Assembly: GCA_041653935.1 (NCBI GenBank)
Contig: JBAZEO010000002.1
Location: 496,001-560,000, forward strand
DNA: 64,000 nucleotides
From: JAYEHL01 sp041653935
GTDB taxonomy: Bacteria; Chloroflexota; Dehalococcoidia; E44-bin15
Reading direction: 5' to 3'
Within the stretch, counting starts at the first letter, position 1. Each line of letters starts with the position of its first letter. The translations under genes were made by a program, and so were the position numbers. Below, piece after piece: positions 54,030 through 62,389 of the stretch. The notes beneath the pieces were generated by a model that was not told the DNA's origin, did no database searches, and worked only from the letters and a program-made list of their open reading frames with translations.

Positions 54030-54776
54030 CTAAACAACGTAAGTACGGAGAACTCCCGCTTCCTCCAACCCCTTGCCGAAAGTCTGCCCCGCCTGCTCCA
54101 ATTCCTTCGAGTAATCGTAATCGGGCCAAAAGTGCGTTAGAGCCAGCTTCTTCACTTTAGCGTTCTTCGCCAGTTTTGCAGCATCACTAGCAAGAAGATG
54201 CCCCCACTCCCCATCATCCTTTGCACAACGTGTGGCTTCACATAGAAAAAGGTCCGCCCCACTAGCTATGTCTGCAAGCTCATCACATAAACCACTGTCG
54301 GCAGAATAAACTAATTTCTTCGTGCCTGATATCGACATGGCGTAGGCAGGTATGTAGTGTTTCACGGCAGCAAACTCGATATTGAGTTTCCCGACTCTTC
54401 CCCCCGCCTTCGGGACATACTCCTCGATATGGAAATATTTTGAGAAGAAATCGGGCGACTTGTCGAAGGGGGAAACCGCCTTAAGCAGCGCTTTTGTTCC
54501 GCCTGGAGGAAGATATAAAACAGGGTGAATGTCGCTGTATGCCGGCCGCATCAGCGCATAGCGGTAGGGTATGAGATCGAAGAAGTGGTCGGCATGAAGG
54601 TGCGAGATAACGATACTGTCGACATGACGTAACGCGACTGCTTGTTGAAGGTTACTCAGTACACCTGTGCCGCAGTCGACCAGCAGGTTTGTCTTTCCCT
54701 CCTGCACGAGATATCCCGAACAGGCTCCGCCGGGGCCGGGATAGGCAGCGCTGCAGCCGAGCACGGTAAGTCGCAC
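54030..54776 (-). CDS. metallo-beta-lactamase fold hydrolase, RNase Z-like
   Basis: This 248-residue protein has the metal motif SHLHADHFFDLIPYRY (near 59) and later ligands in YSADSG and LALTHFWPDY. The N-terminus MRLTVLGCSAAYPGPGGACSGYLV resembles RNase Z and cyclic-nucleotide phosphodiesterase relatives, so it could process RNA or hydrolyse a cyclic nucleotide. It lies 69 bases downstream of the cyclase gene on the same strand, which makes a phosphodiesterase role worth testing. Confidence 0.8.
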   Translation of the reverse strand: MRLTVLGCSAAYPGPGGACSGYLVQEGKTNLLVDCGTGVLSNLQQAVALRHVDSIVISHLHADHFFDLIPYRYALMRPAYSDIHPVLYLPPGGTKALLKAVSPFDKSPDFFSKYFHIEEYVPKAGGRVGKLNIEFAAVKHYIPAYAMSISGTKKLVYSADSGLCDELADIASGADLFLCEATRCAKDDGEWGHLLASDAAKLAKNAKVKKLALTHFWPDYDYSKELEQAGQTFGKGLEEAGVLRTYVV

Positions 54777-54845
54777 GACAATCCTCCTGAAAGCTGATAT
54801 CTGATGATGATATTATACCCGAAGTTACGGGGTGCCTGACTTAGG

Positions 54846-56684
54846 CTACTTGCCCTCTTCGCCAAGCAGCTTCACAACCTGATATACCTTCACAGGCTCG
54901 GCCTTGCCCTTGAAGCTCTGCGGTGCCAATTCAACTGTCTCTGCTACAGTTTTCACCTGCTCATATGTCAGGGAGCCAATCCATACCTGTCCCCCCGGCG
55001 TGCCGGAGCATATCCGCGATGCCAGGTTGACGGTGTCGCCAATGACCGTATATTCGGCACGGCCCTCTGTGCCTATGCTGCCCGCCAGCGCCGGACCGGT
55101 ATTGATGCCGATGCCGAACTGCACCTTGGGCTGATCGGCACCGACGGATATTTTAGCCGCCGCCTGCTGGGCCTCTAGCGCCGCCTTCACAGCCAGCACG
55201 GAATGATCAGGCTGATCCTCAGGCGCATTCCATATAGCCATGATGCTGTCGCCGGCGAATTTGTTTATCATGCCGCCGTTGGCCAAGATGCAGTCGATGA
55301 TAATGCCTAGGTAGCGATTCAGTGTATCTACAACAGCTTCAGGAGACATCTTCTCGCTCATGGCGGTAAAGCCCCGGATATCCGAGAAGAACACAGTTAC
55401 CTCGCGCCGCACGCCGCCGAGCTTGAGACGGTCGCTGTCAGCCATGTTGAGGATTTCATGTGCCACCTGAGGCGATACGTATTTCCCGAAGATATTCTTA
55501 GTATCCCTCCTGTCAGCCTGCACGGAGGTGATACGGCATATGAGCACTGTCACATAGACCAAAGGAACAGCCAGCAGGGGATACATAATATTCAATATAT
55601 GCCCGTAATCGAAGCTGAAGAATACGGCCAGGGCATAAGCGACGAACAGGAGAATGCTGAGCAGGGCGCCCCAGCGCAGGTTCAGGAACGGCAGGGCCAG
55701 GCCCAGTATGCCCACCAGCAGGAGCAGGATAAGGAAAGTTCCAACCTTGCTCATCTCCACTAGGTAGATCTGGTTCAGTATAGTGTCCATGGCGTTGGCA
55801 TGTATCTCCACCCCGTACATCTTCTCCGGTGATATAGGCGTCACCCAGGAGTCCGGATCTCCCGTGGCCGTCATGCCCACAAGCACCATCTTGAACTTGA
55901 CCAGCTCGGGATCGAAGTTCCCCTGGATGATATCGGCGTACGATATCATTGTGTACGTGCCGGGCGGCCCGGCATAGTTGATGCGCATGCTCTTCGTGTC
56001 GTCAACGGGGATATCGCGGTCGAGCAGATGCATCACGCCATTATCGACAACAAACTGCGACGGCAGCGCCTGTTTGAAGTGCGTATACAGCACCGACAGC
56101 ATCAGCGCGGGATAAGTCTCACCTTCGGCTTCGCAGATGACCAGCGGTATCTCGCGCACTATGCCGCCCTCGCCTATGAGCACGCTGACATGCCCGGTAG
56201 CCACGGACGCGTTCTCCAGAGTCGTGGCCAGGTGGATTACGTTCTGGAAAGTTATCTCGCGTGTCGGCGAGCTTATCTGCCCATCCTCATCCCCGGCCAC
56301 AGCGATGACCACGTTGCCGGCATCCGCCATGGCCTGAGCCAGCACCGAATCGTTGGCGGTCTCGCTGGCAAAGAGGACGTCATAGCCGATAGCCATAGCT
56401 TTGGCATTGTCCAGGTTCTCTATAGCCTGAGCATGGAGCGAGCGGGACCATTCCGCCAACCTGCCGTACTGATTCAATGTATCGTTGTCTATGGCAGCGA
56501 TAACGATATTAGGGGAGGGGTCTCTTGGGACAAAAAGCATGTCGCTGAGGCGGTACTGGATGCTGGAGAAAGGCTGAACGAAATATGTTATAAGGGCGAA
56601 AGAGACGCCGATGCCGCACGCAATCAGTACATGCCTGAACTGTCTGCGCCGCTTCCTTGTTAATCGTTTCAAAAAGGATGGCAT
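54846..56684 (-). CDS. CHASE2-domain adenylate/guanylate cyclase
   Basis: This 612-residue membrane cyclase has an N-terminal helix (about 18-38) and an extracytoplasmic CHASE2 sensor (about 42-320; SDMLFVPRDPSPNIVIAAID and MRINYAGPPGTYT). Three transmembrane helices (about 320-390) and a class III cyclase domain (about 430-600) complete it. Metal-binding VFFSDIRGFTAMSEK, the substrate loop NKFAGDSIMAIWNAP and AGSIGTEGRAEYTVIGDTVNLASR are present. Lys and Asp at the base-selecting positions point to ATP. It follows the FecR lipoprotein gene by 69 bases. Confidence 0.93.
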   Translation of the reverse strand: MPSFLKRLTRKRRRQFRHVLIACGIGVSFALITYFVQPFSSIQYRLSDMLFVPRDPSPNIVIAAIDNDTLNQYGRLAEWSRSLHAQAIENLDNAKAMAIGYDVLFASETANDSVLAQAMADAGNVVIAVAGDEDGQISSPTREITFQNVIHLATTLENASVATGHVSVLIGEGGIVREIPLVICEAEGETYPALMLSVLYTHFKQALPSQFVVDNGVMHLLDRDIPVDDTKSMRINYAGPPGTYTMISYADIIQGNFDPELVKFKMVLVGMTATGDPDSWVTPISPEKMYGVEIHANAMDTILNQIYLVEMSKVGTFLILLLLVGILGLALPFLNLRWGALLSILLFVAYALAVFFSFDYGHILNIMYPLLAVPLVYVTVLICRITSVQADRRDTKNIFGKYVSPQVAHEILNMADSDRLKLGGVRREVTVFFSDIRGFTAMSEKMSPEAVVDTLNRYLGIIIDCILANGGMINKFAGDSIMAIWNAPEDQPDHSVLAVKAALEAQQAAAKISVGADQPKVQFGIGINTGPALAGSIGTEGRAEYTVIGDTVNLASRICSGTPGGQVWIGSLTYEQVKTVAETVELAPQSFKGKAEPVKVYQVVKLLGEEGK

Positions 56685-56753
56685 CCGTTTATCAGCACAA
56701 CTATTCTAGAAGATATCTCTAGAGCATTCGTTCACTACTACCAGTGGCAACGC

Positions 56754-57677
56754 TTAATAACAGCTTCCCATACACGAGCATTCATACGAATCCCAATAAC
56801 ACAGGCTCGGACATGGCGATGGAGGTGGAGTGCATGAAGGTGGCGGGCAGTAGCATCCCTCAATCCCATCTTGGGTGAAGAGCTGCACTCCAACTTCTGT
56901 AAATCCGGTTCCACCAATAAGGTAGCACCCCGGCGGACATGGGGACACATCACCACCGCCACCCATAGTAGAGCCGTCGAGGGGGTCATCAGATGAATCG
57001 GCATAGAACGGAGCTCCGGGAATACCGCCCGCCTCACAACAACTTATCATCCCTTCAGCTATAGATACAGCGACTCCATTGCCGGTGAAAGTCGCGGAAT
57101 GCTCTGCTGTATCTTCCTCATCCCAAATACTGACGCATGTACGACCGGATGTGCCCACTAGAATCTCCTTGATTGTGCCACGCACTACTGCCGAGCCCGC
57201 CGGCGTCTCCACTTCATAAGTCGATGAGGAATCGACGAGATTTTCCACACGGTTGATAGTATTGCCTATCACCTGATTGATACGGACGGTTGTAGAGCCT
57301 CCGGAAGCCTCACTAAGCTCCTCGATCGATATCTCTGTATCAGCCTCAAGCTCCATCACACTCCCGTCGAAGAGCGTGATGAGCACATATCCGTCATTGC
57401 CCGTCTTCACTCCATAGCCCGTGCCGACCTTCATGCCCGAGGTGGCCGCCTCCCATGCACTCGCGCCCTGTCTCAAAACCTGGACGTCCCCTTCCAGGCC
57501 GGAAAGGGTGCCGGTTTCCCCTGTAGGTTCAGCGGGAGCCGTTGCCGTTGGACTTGCAGTAACAACAGGAGTAGGAGTCGGCTCTTGAGATTCTTTCTTC
57601 CCGCAGCCAATAGCTGCTGCCACAATAAGCACTACAAGCATTACGGAAAGCCATTTAAATACTGTTATGTTCTTCAT
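56754..57677 (-). CDS. FecR-domain lipoprotein 1 with Cys-rich tail
   Basis: This 307-residue lipoprotein has signal and lipobox AAIGC (Cys25) and a Pro/Thr spacer. A FecR-like domain (about 55-170; LEGDVQVLRQGASAWEAATSGMKVGTGYGVKTG.DGYVLITLFDGS) is paralogous to the next gene. The C-terminus has 14 or more cysteines with Pro (about 245-307), not arranged as a clear Notch repeat. It has its own promoter that overlaps the stop of lipoprotein 2. It is probably a surface partner of the CHASE2 cyclase. Confidence 0.85.
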   Translation of the reverse strand: MKNITVFKWLSVMLVVLIVAAAIGCGKKESQEPTPTPVVTASPTATAPAEPTGETGTLSGLEGDVQVLRQGASAWEAATSGMKVGTGYGVKTGNDGYVLITLFDGSVMELEADTEISIEELSEASGGSTTVRINQVIGNTINRVENLVDSSSTYEVETPAGSAVVRGTIKEILVGTSGRTCVSIWDEEDTAEHSATFTGNGVAVSIAEGMISCCEAGGIPGAPFYADSSDDPLDGSTMGGGGDVSPCPPGCYLIGGTGFTEVGVQLFTQDGIEGCYCPPPSCTPPPSPCPSLCYWDSYECSCMGSCY

Positions 57678-57727
57678 ACTTACTCCTATTTTCTGCCTCA
57701 GTTCCCAAGAAATCGACTAGCTAGAAT

Positions 57728-57756
57728 ATATTAGAATGAGCAATGACAATTGTCAA
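57728..57756 (-). promoter_or_regulatory. promoter for FecR lipoprotein 1
   Basis: On the minus strand TTGACA (57756-57751), 17 bases, TAATAT (57733-57728). The -35 box overlaps the stop codon of the upstream paralogue. The spacer resembles that of the promoter at 58691-58719. Confidence 0.7.
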
Positions 57757-58628
57757 TCTACACAATCGCCGTAGTCGTAGCTGCAAGCCTCGGTGTAGCA
57801 TGCCTCGTCGCAGTAGCTATTTCCAATCATGTAGTAGTAACATCCGGGTGAGCATTCCATCATCGCCGTAGACGTGGGAGTCGGGTATCCATGACAACCG
57901 TAACCATAGCAGCCACCGCCTCCACCGCCCTGTGATCCTGCCGGGCTATCATCCGGATCAGTGTAAAAAGGATTGCCGGGGACGCCCCCCTGCCAGCAGC
58001 AGGCCGTCTTCCCCTCAGGGATTTCCACCGTTTCCCCATTGTTGCTGAAGTCCACAAAATGCCGCCCTTCCTCTTCCTTGAAAGTGCTGGCACATGTATG
58101 AGTAATGCCGTCCTCCCGCTCCACTACATTATAAAAAATCGTGCCCCGCACCACGGCTGTGCCGGCAAGCGTCTCGACTTCATATTTCGACGAGGAATCG
58201 ATGAGGTTCTCCACACGGTTGAGCGTGCTGCCTATCACCTGATTGATGCGGACAGTGGTCGATCCTCCTGATGCAACGCTGAGTTCCTCGACCGAGATTT
58301 CGGTATCTGCTTCGATCTCCATCACACTTCCATCGAAGAAAGTAATAAGTACGTATCCGTCTTCACCCGTTTTAAGGCTGTCTCCCGTGCCGATTTTCAT
58401 GCCAGATGTCGCCGCAATCCACGCGCCCACCCCCTGCCGTTGCACCTGAACATCCCCCTCTAGATCAGACAACGTGCCCGTTTCGCCCGTAGGCTCAGAT
58501 GGAGTTGCCGTTGGCGGCAGGGTAGGTGAAGGTTCCTGATTTCCTCCATTCCCGCAACCAATCATGGGTATCATAACAGCGATTATAAGAATCACCGAGA
58601 GCCATTTCAACGTCTCTATATACTTCAC
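57753..58628 (-). CDS. FecR-domain lipoprotein 2 with one C-terminal Notch-type repeat
   Basis: This protein of about 291 residues is a tandem paralogue of the previous lipoprotein. It has lipobox MIGC (Cys25) and a FecR-like domain (LEGDVQVQRQGVGAWIAATSGMKIGTG, about 50-165). The end is a single six-cysteine module ECSPGCYYYMIGNSYCDEAC...CSYDYGDC that matches the repeats of the protein at 52752. Start is GTG at 58628 with AGGGGAAA upstream. Transcribed toward the cyclase. Confidence 0.85.
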   Translation of the reverse strand: MKYIETLKWLSVILIIAVMIPMIGCGNGGNQEPSPTLPPTATPSEPTGETGTLSDLEGDVQVQRQGVGAWIAATSGMKIGTGDSLKTGEDGYVLITFFDGSVMEIEADTEISVEELSVASGGSTTVRINQVIGSTLNRVENLIDSSSKYEVETLAGTAVVRGTIFYNVVEREDGITHTCASTFKEEEGRHFVDFSNNGETVEIPEGKTACCWQGGVPGNPFYTDPDDSPAGSQGGGGGGCYGYGCHGYPTPTSTAMMECSPGCYYYMIGNSYCDEACYTEACSYDYGDCVD

Positions 58629-58690
58629 AGAATTTCCCCTTTTTACATCAAGCCTGAACAATCATTCATTAAAAGATACAAACGATAATT

Positions 58691-58719
58691 ATATTAAAAT
58701 GACTCATGCCGGTTGTCAA
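58691..58719 (-). promoter_or_regulatory. promoter for FecR lipoprotein 2
   Basis: On the minus strand TTGACA (58719-58714), 17 bases, TAATAT (58696-58691), giving a leader of about 56 bases. Both hexamers and part of the spacer are shared with the promoter of the paralogue. Confidence 0.7.
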
Positions 58720-58843
58720 ACTGCAACGATAACGCCAGCTTGACAGCCCCTTAATAGATAAACTAATATAACTCAACGTTGTATCAACTATGCCCTAAAT
58801 GATTTCACTGGCTTCCTTAAACACGCAATCAAGGCTCTGAAAC

Positions 58844-59584
58844 ATGAAATGCTCAAATCATGATGATCGCGAAGCCACAGGTATTTGTATTCAGTGTGGT
58901 AAAGGATTATGTATAGAATGCAAAAGAGAGGTCGGAGGCAAATTTTACTGTCAGCCTTGTGCCGATATTCGTAATCAAATCGATAATGCAATTGCAGAAA
59001 AAACACCGCCGCTACAATCTTATATTGAAACCAGAACGTCGACATATTCACATCTTTCTTCGCAGTCAACGCCTCTGAAATGGTACATTCTTGGCCCTCT
59101 CGTCGCTTTAATCGGCGGTTTATTCGGCATCCTAGGAGCAGCGACTCATGAGATGGGCTACGGCTGGTACATCGGGCCGTTCGTTGCCGCCCCCGTCTTC
59201 GAGGAAATCATGAAGCCGTGCGGCGTTTATTTCCTGCTGGCCAAGAAGCCGGAGGCTCTCTTCTCCCGAAGATATACCGCCTTTTTAGCAGCGCTGTCGG
59301 GCCTGACCTTCGCGCTGATAGAAAACGCTATGTATCTCAACGTATACATCCCGGATCCTACACAAGAGCTGGTGATATGGCGCTATACGGTTTGCATCCT
59401 GCTTCACGTTTCATGCAGCTACATCGTCGGGCTCGGGATCAACCAGCGACTCGCAGCCTGGGTAAGAAGGAAGGATCGCTTTTTAGGAGGCAACGGCAAG
59501 TATTTCTTCAGCGCGATGGCAATTCACGGGTTATATAACGTATTTGCGGTGATTATTGACAAACAATATCACTGGTTCTCGTGA
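58844..59584 (+). CDS. PrsW-type intramembrane protease with N-terminal zinc (B-box-like) module
   Basis: This 246-residue protein begins with a zinc module (C..H......C..C....C..C..E..G..YC..C, residues 3-46), then several transmembrane helices. The PrsW/CAAX-like glutamic protease motifs are FEEIMKPCGVY (near 125), FALIENAMYL (near 164), LLHVSCSYIVG and MAIHGLYNVFAV. Such proteases cut membrane anti-sigma factors or related regulators; no anti-sigma gene is nearby. The same zinc module begins the next gene. Confidence 0.85.
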   Translation: MKCSNHDDREATGICIQCGKGLCIECKREVGGKFYCQPCADIRNQIDNAIAEKTPPLQSYIETRTSTYSHLSSQSTPLKWYILGPLVALIGGLFGILGAATHEMGYGWYIGPFVAAPVFEEIMKPCGVYFLLAKKPEALFSRRYTAFLAALSGLTFALIENAMYLNVYIPDPTQELVIWRYTVCILLHVSCSYIVGLGINQRLAAWVRRKDRFLGGNGKYFFSAMAIHGLYNVFAVIIDKQYHWFS

Positions 59585-59644
59585 TGCAAGGTCATAAAAT
59601 CAGCAGGTCAACAATACTATCGACGAAGTTAAAAGGAGAAGAAT

Positions 59645-60241
59645 ATGAAATGCGCCAGTCATGTTGAAACCGATGCCGCCGGTGTCTGTATCAAATGCGG
59701 CAGGGGGGTATGCGCCGAATGCAAGCGGGAGATGGGGGGGAAAACCTATTGCCAGGTTTGCGCCGATGTCTACGGTCAGCTTCAGCCCGAGGCTGTCTCA
59801 GTCGGAGGTCAATCGTCTGCGAGTGCGTCTCAAAGGTCTCAGACCTCCTCAGGCACCTTCGTGGCGACGTCTGAGTTCAGCGGGTTTGGGAGGCGCTTTG
59901 CAGCACAACTAATAGATGGTATTATCTTGTGCATCATATTTGTGCCGCTTGCTATGTTCACCTCAAAAGTTGTCTACTCCTGCATAGCAGCTCCGATCCA
60001 GCTGGTTTATATGATCGGTTTCTGGACATGGAAAGGCCAGACCCCTGGTAAGATGGCCATGGGTATCAGGATCGTAGCTGCCGACGGAGGTCCAATCGGG
60101 TTGGGCAGAGCGATCATACGCTATTTAGGCTTTTTTGTCTCAGCGGCCATCCTCTATCTTGGCTTCATAATGATAGCCTTTGACGGAAGGAAACAGGGAC
60201 TCCACGACAAGATCGCCGGCACATTTGTAGTCAGGACTTAA
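59645..60241 (+). CDS. RDD-family membrane protein with N-terminal zinc module
   Basis: This 198-residue protein has the same six-to-eight Cys/His zinc module as the PrsW gene (residues 1-45), a Ser/Gln-rich linker and an RDD domain (GFGRRFAAQLIDGIILCIIF at about 80-100, then WKGQTPGKMAMGIRIV). It has three to four membrane segments. RDD proteins may be transporters or Na+/H+ antiporters, with few studied. AAAGGAG lies before the ATG. Confidence 0.85.
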   Translation: MKCASHVETDAAGVCIKCGRGVCAECKREMGGKTYCQVCADVYGQLQPEAVSVGGQSSASASQRSQTSSGTFVATSEFSGFGRRFAAQLIDGIILCIIFVPLAMFTSKVVYSCIAAPIQLVYMIGFWTWKGQTPGKMAMGIRIVAADGGPIGLGRAIIRYLGFFVSAAILYLGFIMIAFDGRKQGLHDKIAGTFVVRT

Positions 60242-60281
60242 AAGAAAAGGCCCAGAATGCAGGGGTTGTGAATCTTTCTCG

Positions 60282-60310
60282 TTGACACCATATGATGCAT
60301 GAAGTATCCT
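60282..60310 (+). promoter_or_regulatory. promoter for the peptidyl-prolyl isomerase gene
   Basis: TTGACA, 17 bases, TATCCT. Transcription would start near 60317, downstream of the ATG codons at 60292 and 60295, which favours the start at 60334. Confidence 0.55.
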
Positions 60311-60333
60311 CTCCTCTGGAGGTTTTAAAGAAA

Positions 60334-60819
60334 ATGAAGAAGTACGCTGCCCCACCCGCCATGACCATCGATCCCGCCAAGAGCTACACCGCCACTATGG
60401 AAACATCAGCCGGCACACTGGTGCTGGACCTGTTCGCCGCCGACGCCCCGATGACAGTGAACAACTTTGTCTTCCTGTCCCGCGACGGCTTCTACGATGA
60501 CACGACGTTCCACCGCGTCATCGCCAACTTCATGGCGCAGGGCGGGGATCCCACCGGCACCGGCAGCGGCGGCCCGGGCTACCAGTTCGCCGACGAGTTC
60601 AGCCCCAAGCTCAAGCACGTCACGGGCGCTCTGTCCATGGCCAACGCCGGACCAAAAACCAACGGCAGCCAGTTCTTCATCTGCTATGGGCCTCAGTCGC
60701 ACCTCAACGGCAAGCACAGCGTCTTCGGCCTGCTGGTAGAGGGAATGGACGTCCTCAAAAAGCTCAAGAACGGCTCCAAGATAATCAGTGTCACCATCAA
60801 GGAAGAGCCGAAGAAATAA
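60334..60819 (+). CDS. cyclophilin-type peptidyl-prolyl cis-trans isomerase
   Basis: This protein of about 161 residues has YTATMETSAGTLVLDLF, the catalytic FHRVIANFMAQGGDPTGTGSGGPGY segment (split by position) and SMANAGPKTNGSQFFI. It lacks a signal peptide, so it is cytoplasmic. Start ATG 60334 has GGAGG 11 bases upstream and lies after the predicted promoter. Confidence 0.93.
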   Translation: MKKYAAPPAMTIDPAKSYTATMETSAGTLVLDLFAADAPMTVNNFVFLSRDGFYDDTTFHRVIANFMAQGGDPTGTGSGGPGYQFADEFSPKLKHVTGALSMANAGPKTNGSQFFICYGPQSHLNGKHSVFGLLVEGMDVLKKLKNGSKIISVTIKEEPKK

Positions 60820-60835
60820 GGTTTCAATTCATGTA

Positions 60836-60855
60836 GGGGCGAGGCTCACCTCGCC
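60836..60855. repeat. GGGCGAGG/CCTCGCCC hairpin, REP-like
   Basis: GGGCGAGG-CTCA-CCTCGCCC is a perfect 8-bp stem in the gap after the isomerase gene, preceded by GTAGG. Such GC-rich palindromes are often dispersed repeats in bacterial genomes; no second copy was found in this window. It may also assist termination. Ends are accurate to a few bases. Confidence 0.5.
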
Positions 60856-60882
60856 CTCTGGATTACCAGATCAAGTCGGGCA

Positions 60883-61386
60883 ATGATAAGGGATGTGGAG
60901 GATATCATGAAAGGTAAGACTGTCCAAGAGACCGCCATAACTGTTTCCCATTTCGTCACGCCGCAGGACGCCAATTACTACGGCAACGTCCACGGCGGCG
61001 TAATCATGCGGCTCATTGACGATGCGGGAGGCGTTGTCGCAGCGCGGCACTCACATGCCAACACAGTGACGGCCTCGGTCGACAGGATCGACTTCCACAA
61101 CCCCGGTTTTATCGGGGAGATACTTACCATCAAAGCCGCCATGAACTATGTAGGCAGGACCTCAATGGAGATCGGCGCCAGGGTTGATACGGAGAACGTC
61201 ATGACCGGCGAGAAGCGCCATATCGCCTCTGCATACCTGACCTACGTCGCGCTGGACAACAACCGCAAGCCGGTAGAGGTGCCGCCCGTCATCACGGAAA
61301 CCGACGAGGAGAAGCGGCGCTACGAGCAGGCCGCCAGCAGGAGAGAGCTGCGCCTGGCAGAGAAGAAGCGCGAGCGCGGGAGCTAG
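60883..61386 (+). CDS. acyl-CoA thioesterase, hotdog fold
   Basis: This 167-residue protein has the YciA/BACH-type signature NYYGNVHGGVIMRLIDDAGGVVAARHS (near 37-63) with catalytic Asp and the VDRIDFHNPGFIGEIL strand. Charged C-terminal tail. It hydrolyses acyl-CoA esters, with chain length unknown. Its last codons (CGC GGG AGC TAG) coincide with the possible 5' acceptor of the interrupted tRNA-Gly. Confidence 0.9.
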   Translation: MIRDVEDIMKGKTVQETAITVSHFVTPQDANYYGNVHGGVIMRLIDDAGGVVAARHSHANTVTASVDRIDFHNPGFIGEILTIKAAMNYVGRTSMEIGARVDTENVMTGEKRHIASAYLTYVALDNNRKPVEVPPVITETDEEKRRYEQAASRRELRLAEKKRERGS

Positions 61387-61480
61387 TTAGCCGATAAACG
61401 CTGCAACCTAAAAGGACTGACATCAGGTTATTTGCCTTCCAAGCAGGGTGTCGCGGGTTCGAGTCCCGCCTCCCGCTCCA
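61376..61480 (+). pseudogene. interrupted tRNA-Gly (anticodon TCC) or 3' half attachment-site remnant
   Basis: 61431-61480 is an intact tRNA 3' half: anticodon stem TTTGC/GCAGG with loop CTTCCAA (TCC), variable GTGTC, T-arm GCGGG-TTCGAGT-CCCGC, acceptor CTCCCGC, T and CCA. A matching 5' acceptor GCGGGAG lies at 61376-61382, followed by TAGTTAGCCGATAAACG, similar to a D-arm. About 30 extra bases with an AACCT/AGGTT hairpin then separate it from the anticodon stem. D-loop GG is missing. It is unlikely to fold as a working tRNA. Confidence 0.6.
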
Positions 61481-61582
61481 ATACGCTTAGACAGGGGAAC
61501 ATGCATGGACGAAAGATGATGTATATCAACTAACGTTTGACTGTAATGTTTATGCCTAATATACTGTCAACAGGAAACTGCA

Positions 61583-62389
61583 ATGATTAGTTTTCTTAGA
61601 AGAAGGCTGTTCCCGTCTCGAATAAACCTGGACATTGGCCTGGCAACCCACACAGGCAAGGTGAGAAAGCTGAATGAAGATAGCATAATCTGTATCGATC
61701 TGTCTAAAGCGGATAGCTTCGTTAGGGCCTGTGCTGTAGCCGATGGGATGGGTGGATATGAGGGTGGTGAAATTGCCAGCAAATCAGCACTGGAGGCTTT
61801 TAGCAAAGGCCTGACTGAGTCTATCAATACATTGAATAAGAATGATAAGAAGCCTATACGTGATAACGATTTTATCATGCGCATGCTGATTGAGGCTGTA
61901 CAGGCAGCCAACACCGAAGTTTATACTCAGGCTCAATCCAGGAATAACAGGATGGGAACGACCATCGCGGCGGTGCTGATACTGGATACGAAAGTATATA
62001 TTGTGAACGTAGGTGATAGCCGGGTTTATTCTCTCGATGGCGATAACCTGCGCCAAATCACAGTTGATCATTCATTGGTGTCAGAGCTTGTGGCAGCAGG
62101 TACGATTACTCCAGATGAAATCTACACTCATCCCCAACGCAATATGATTACCCGATGTCTCGGATCACAGAGTAATGTTGAAACAGATACCTTTTTAGAA
62201 GACTTAAAATTGGGCAACGCCTTTCTTATCTGCTCCGACGGCCTGTGGGAGATGGTCAGGAATAATCAAATAAAGGATATCCTATTACAATCGAGCAATG
62301 CGCAAGCCGCATGTGACCGACTGGTAGAAGCCGCCAACGAGAACGGCGGCATGGATAACATTTCTGTAATCATCATTAAGGCGAATTGA
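61583..62389 (+). CDS. PP2C-family protein serine/threonine phosphatase
   Basis: This 268-residue phosphatase has the metal-binding motifs HTGKVRKLNEDSI (near 23), VADGMGGYEGGEIAS (near 52), GTTIAAVLI, VGDSRVYSL and the final SDGLWEMV and GGMDNISVIII. It has no transmembrane segment. PP2C phosphatases oppose Ser/Thr kinases and often lie beside FHA-domain genes, as here (62501-64000). No kinase gene is inside the window; one may follow. Confidence 0.94.
   Translation: MISFLRRRLFPSRINLDIGLATHTGKVRKLNEDSIICIDLSKADSFVRACAVADGMGGYEGGEIASKSALEAFSKGLTESINTLNKNDKKPIRDNDFIMRMLIEAVQAANTEVYTQAQSRNNRMGTTIAAVLILDTKVYIVNVGDSRVYSLDGDNLRQITVDHSLVSELVAAGTITPDEIYTHPQRNMITRCLGSQSNVETDTFLEDLKLGNAFLICSDGLWEMVRNNQIKDILLQSSNAQAACDRLVEAANENGGMDNISVIIIKAN

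Noticed and set aside
57753..58661. Start of FecR lipoprotein 2 at 58661
   Set aside because: The GTG at 58628 has a ribosome-binding site and gives a proper lipoprotein signal; the longer version adds charged residues before it.
61376..61480. Functional tRNA-Gly with an intron
   Set aside because: The extra sequence lies between the D-arm and the anticodon stem, has no group I or archaeal-type features, and the D-loop GG is missing; an interrupted or remnant gene is more likely.
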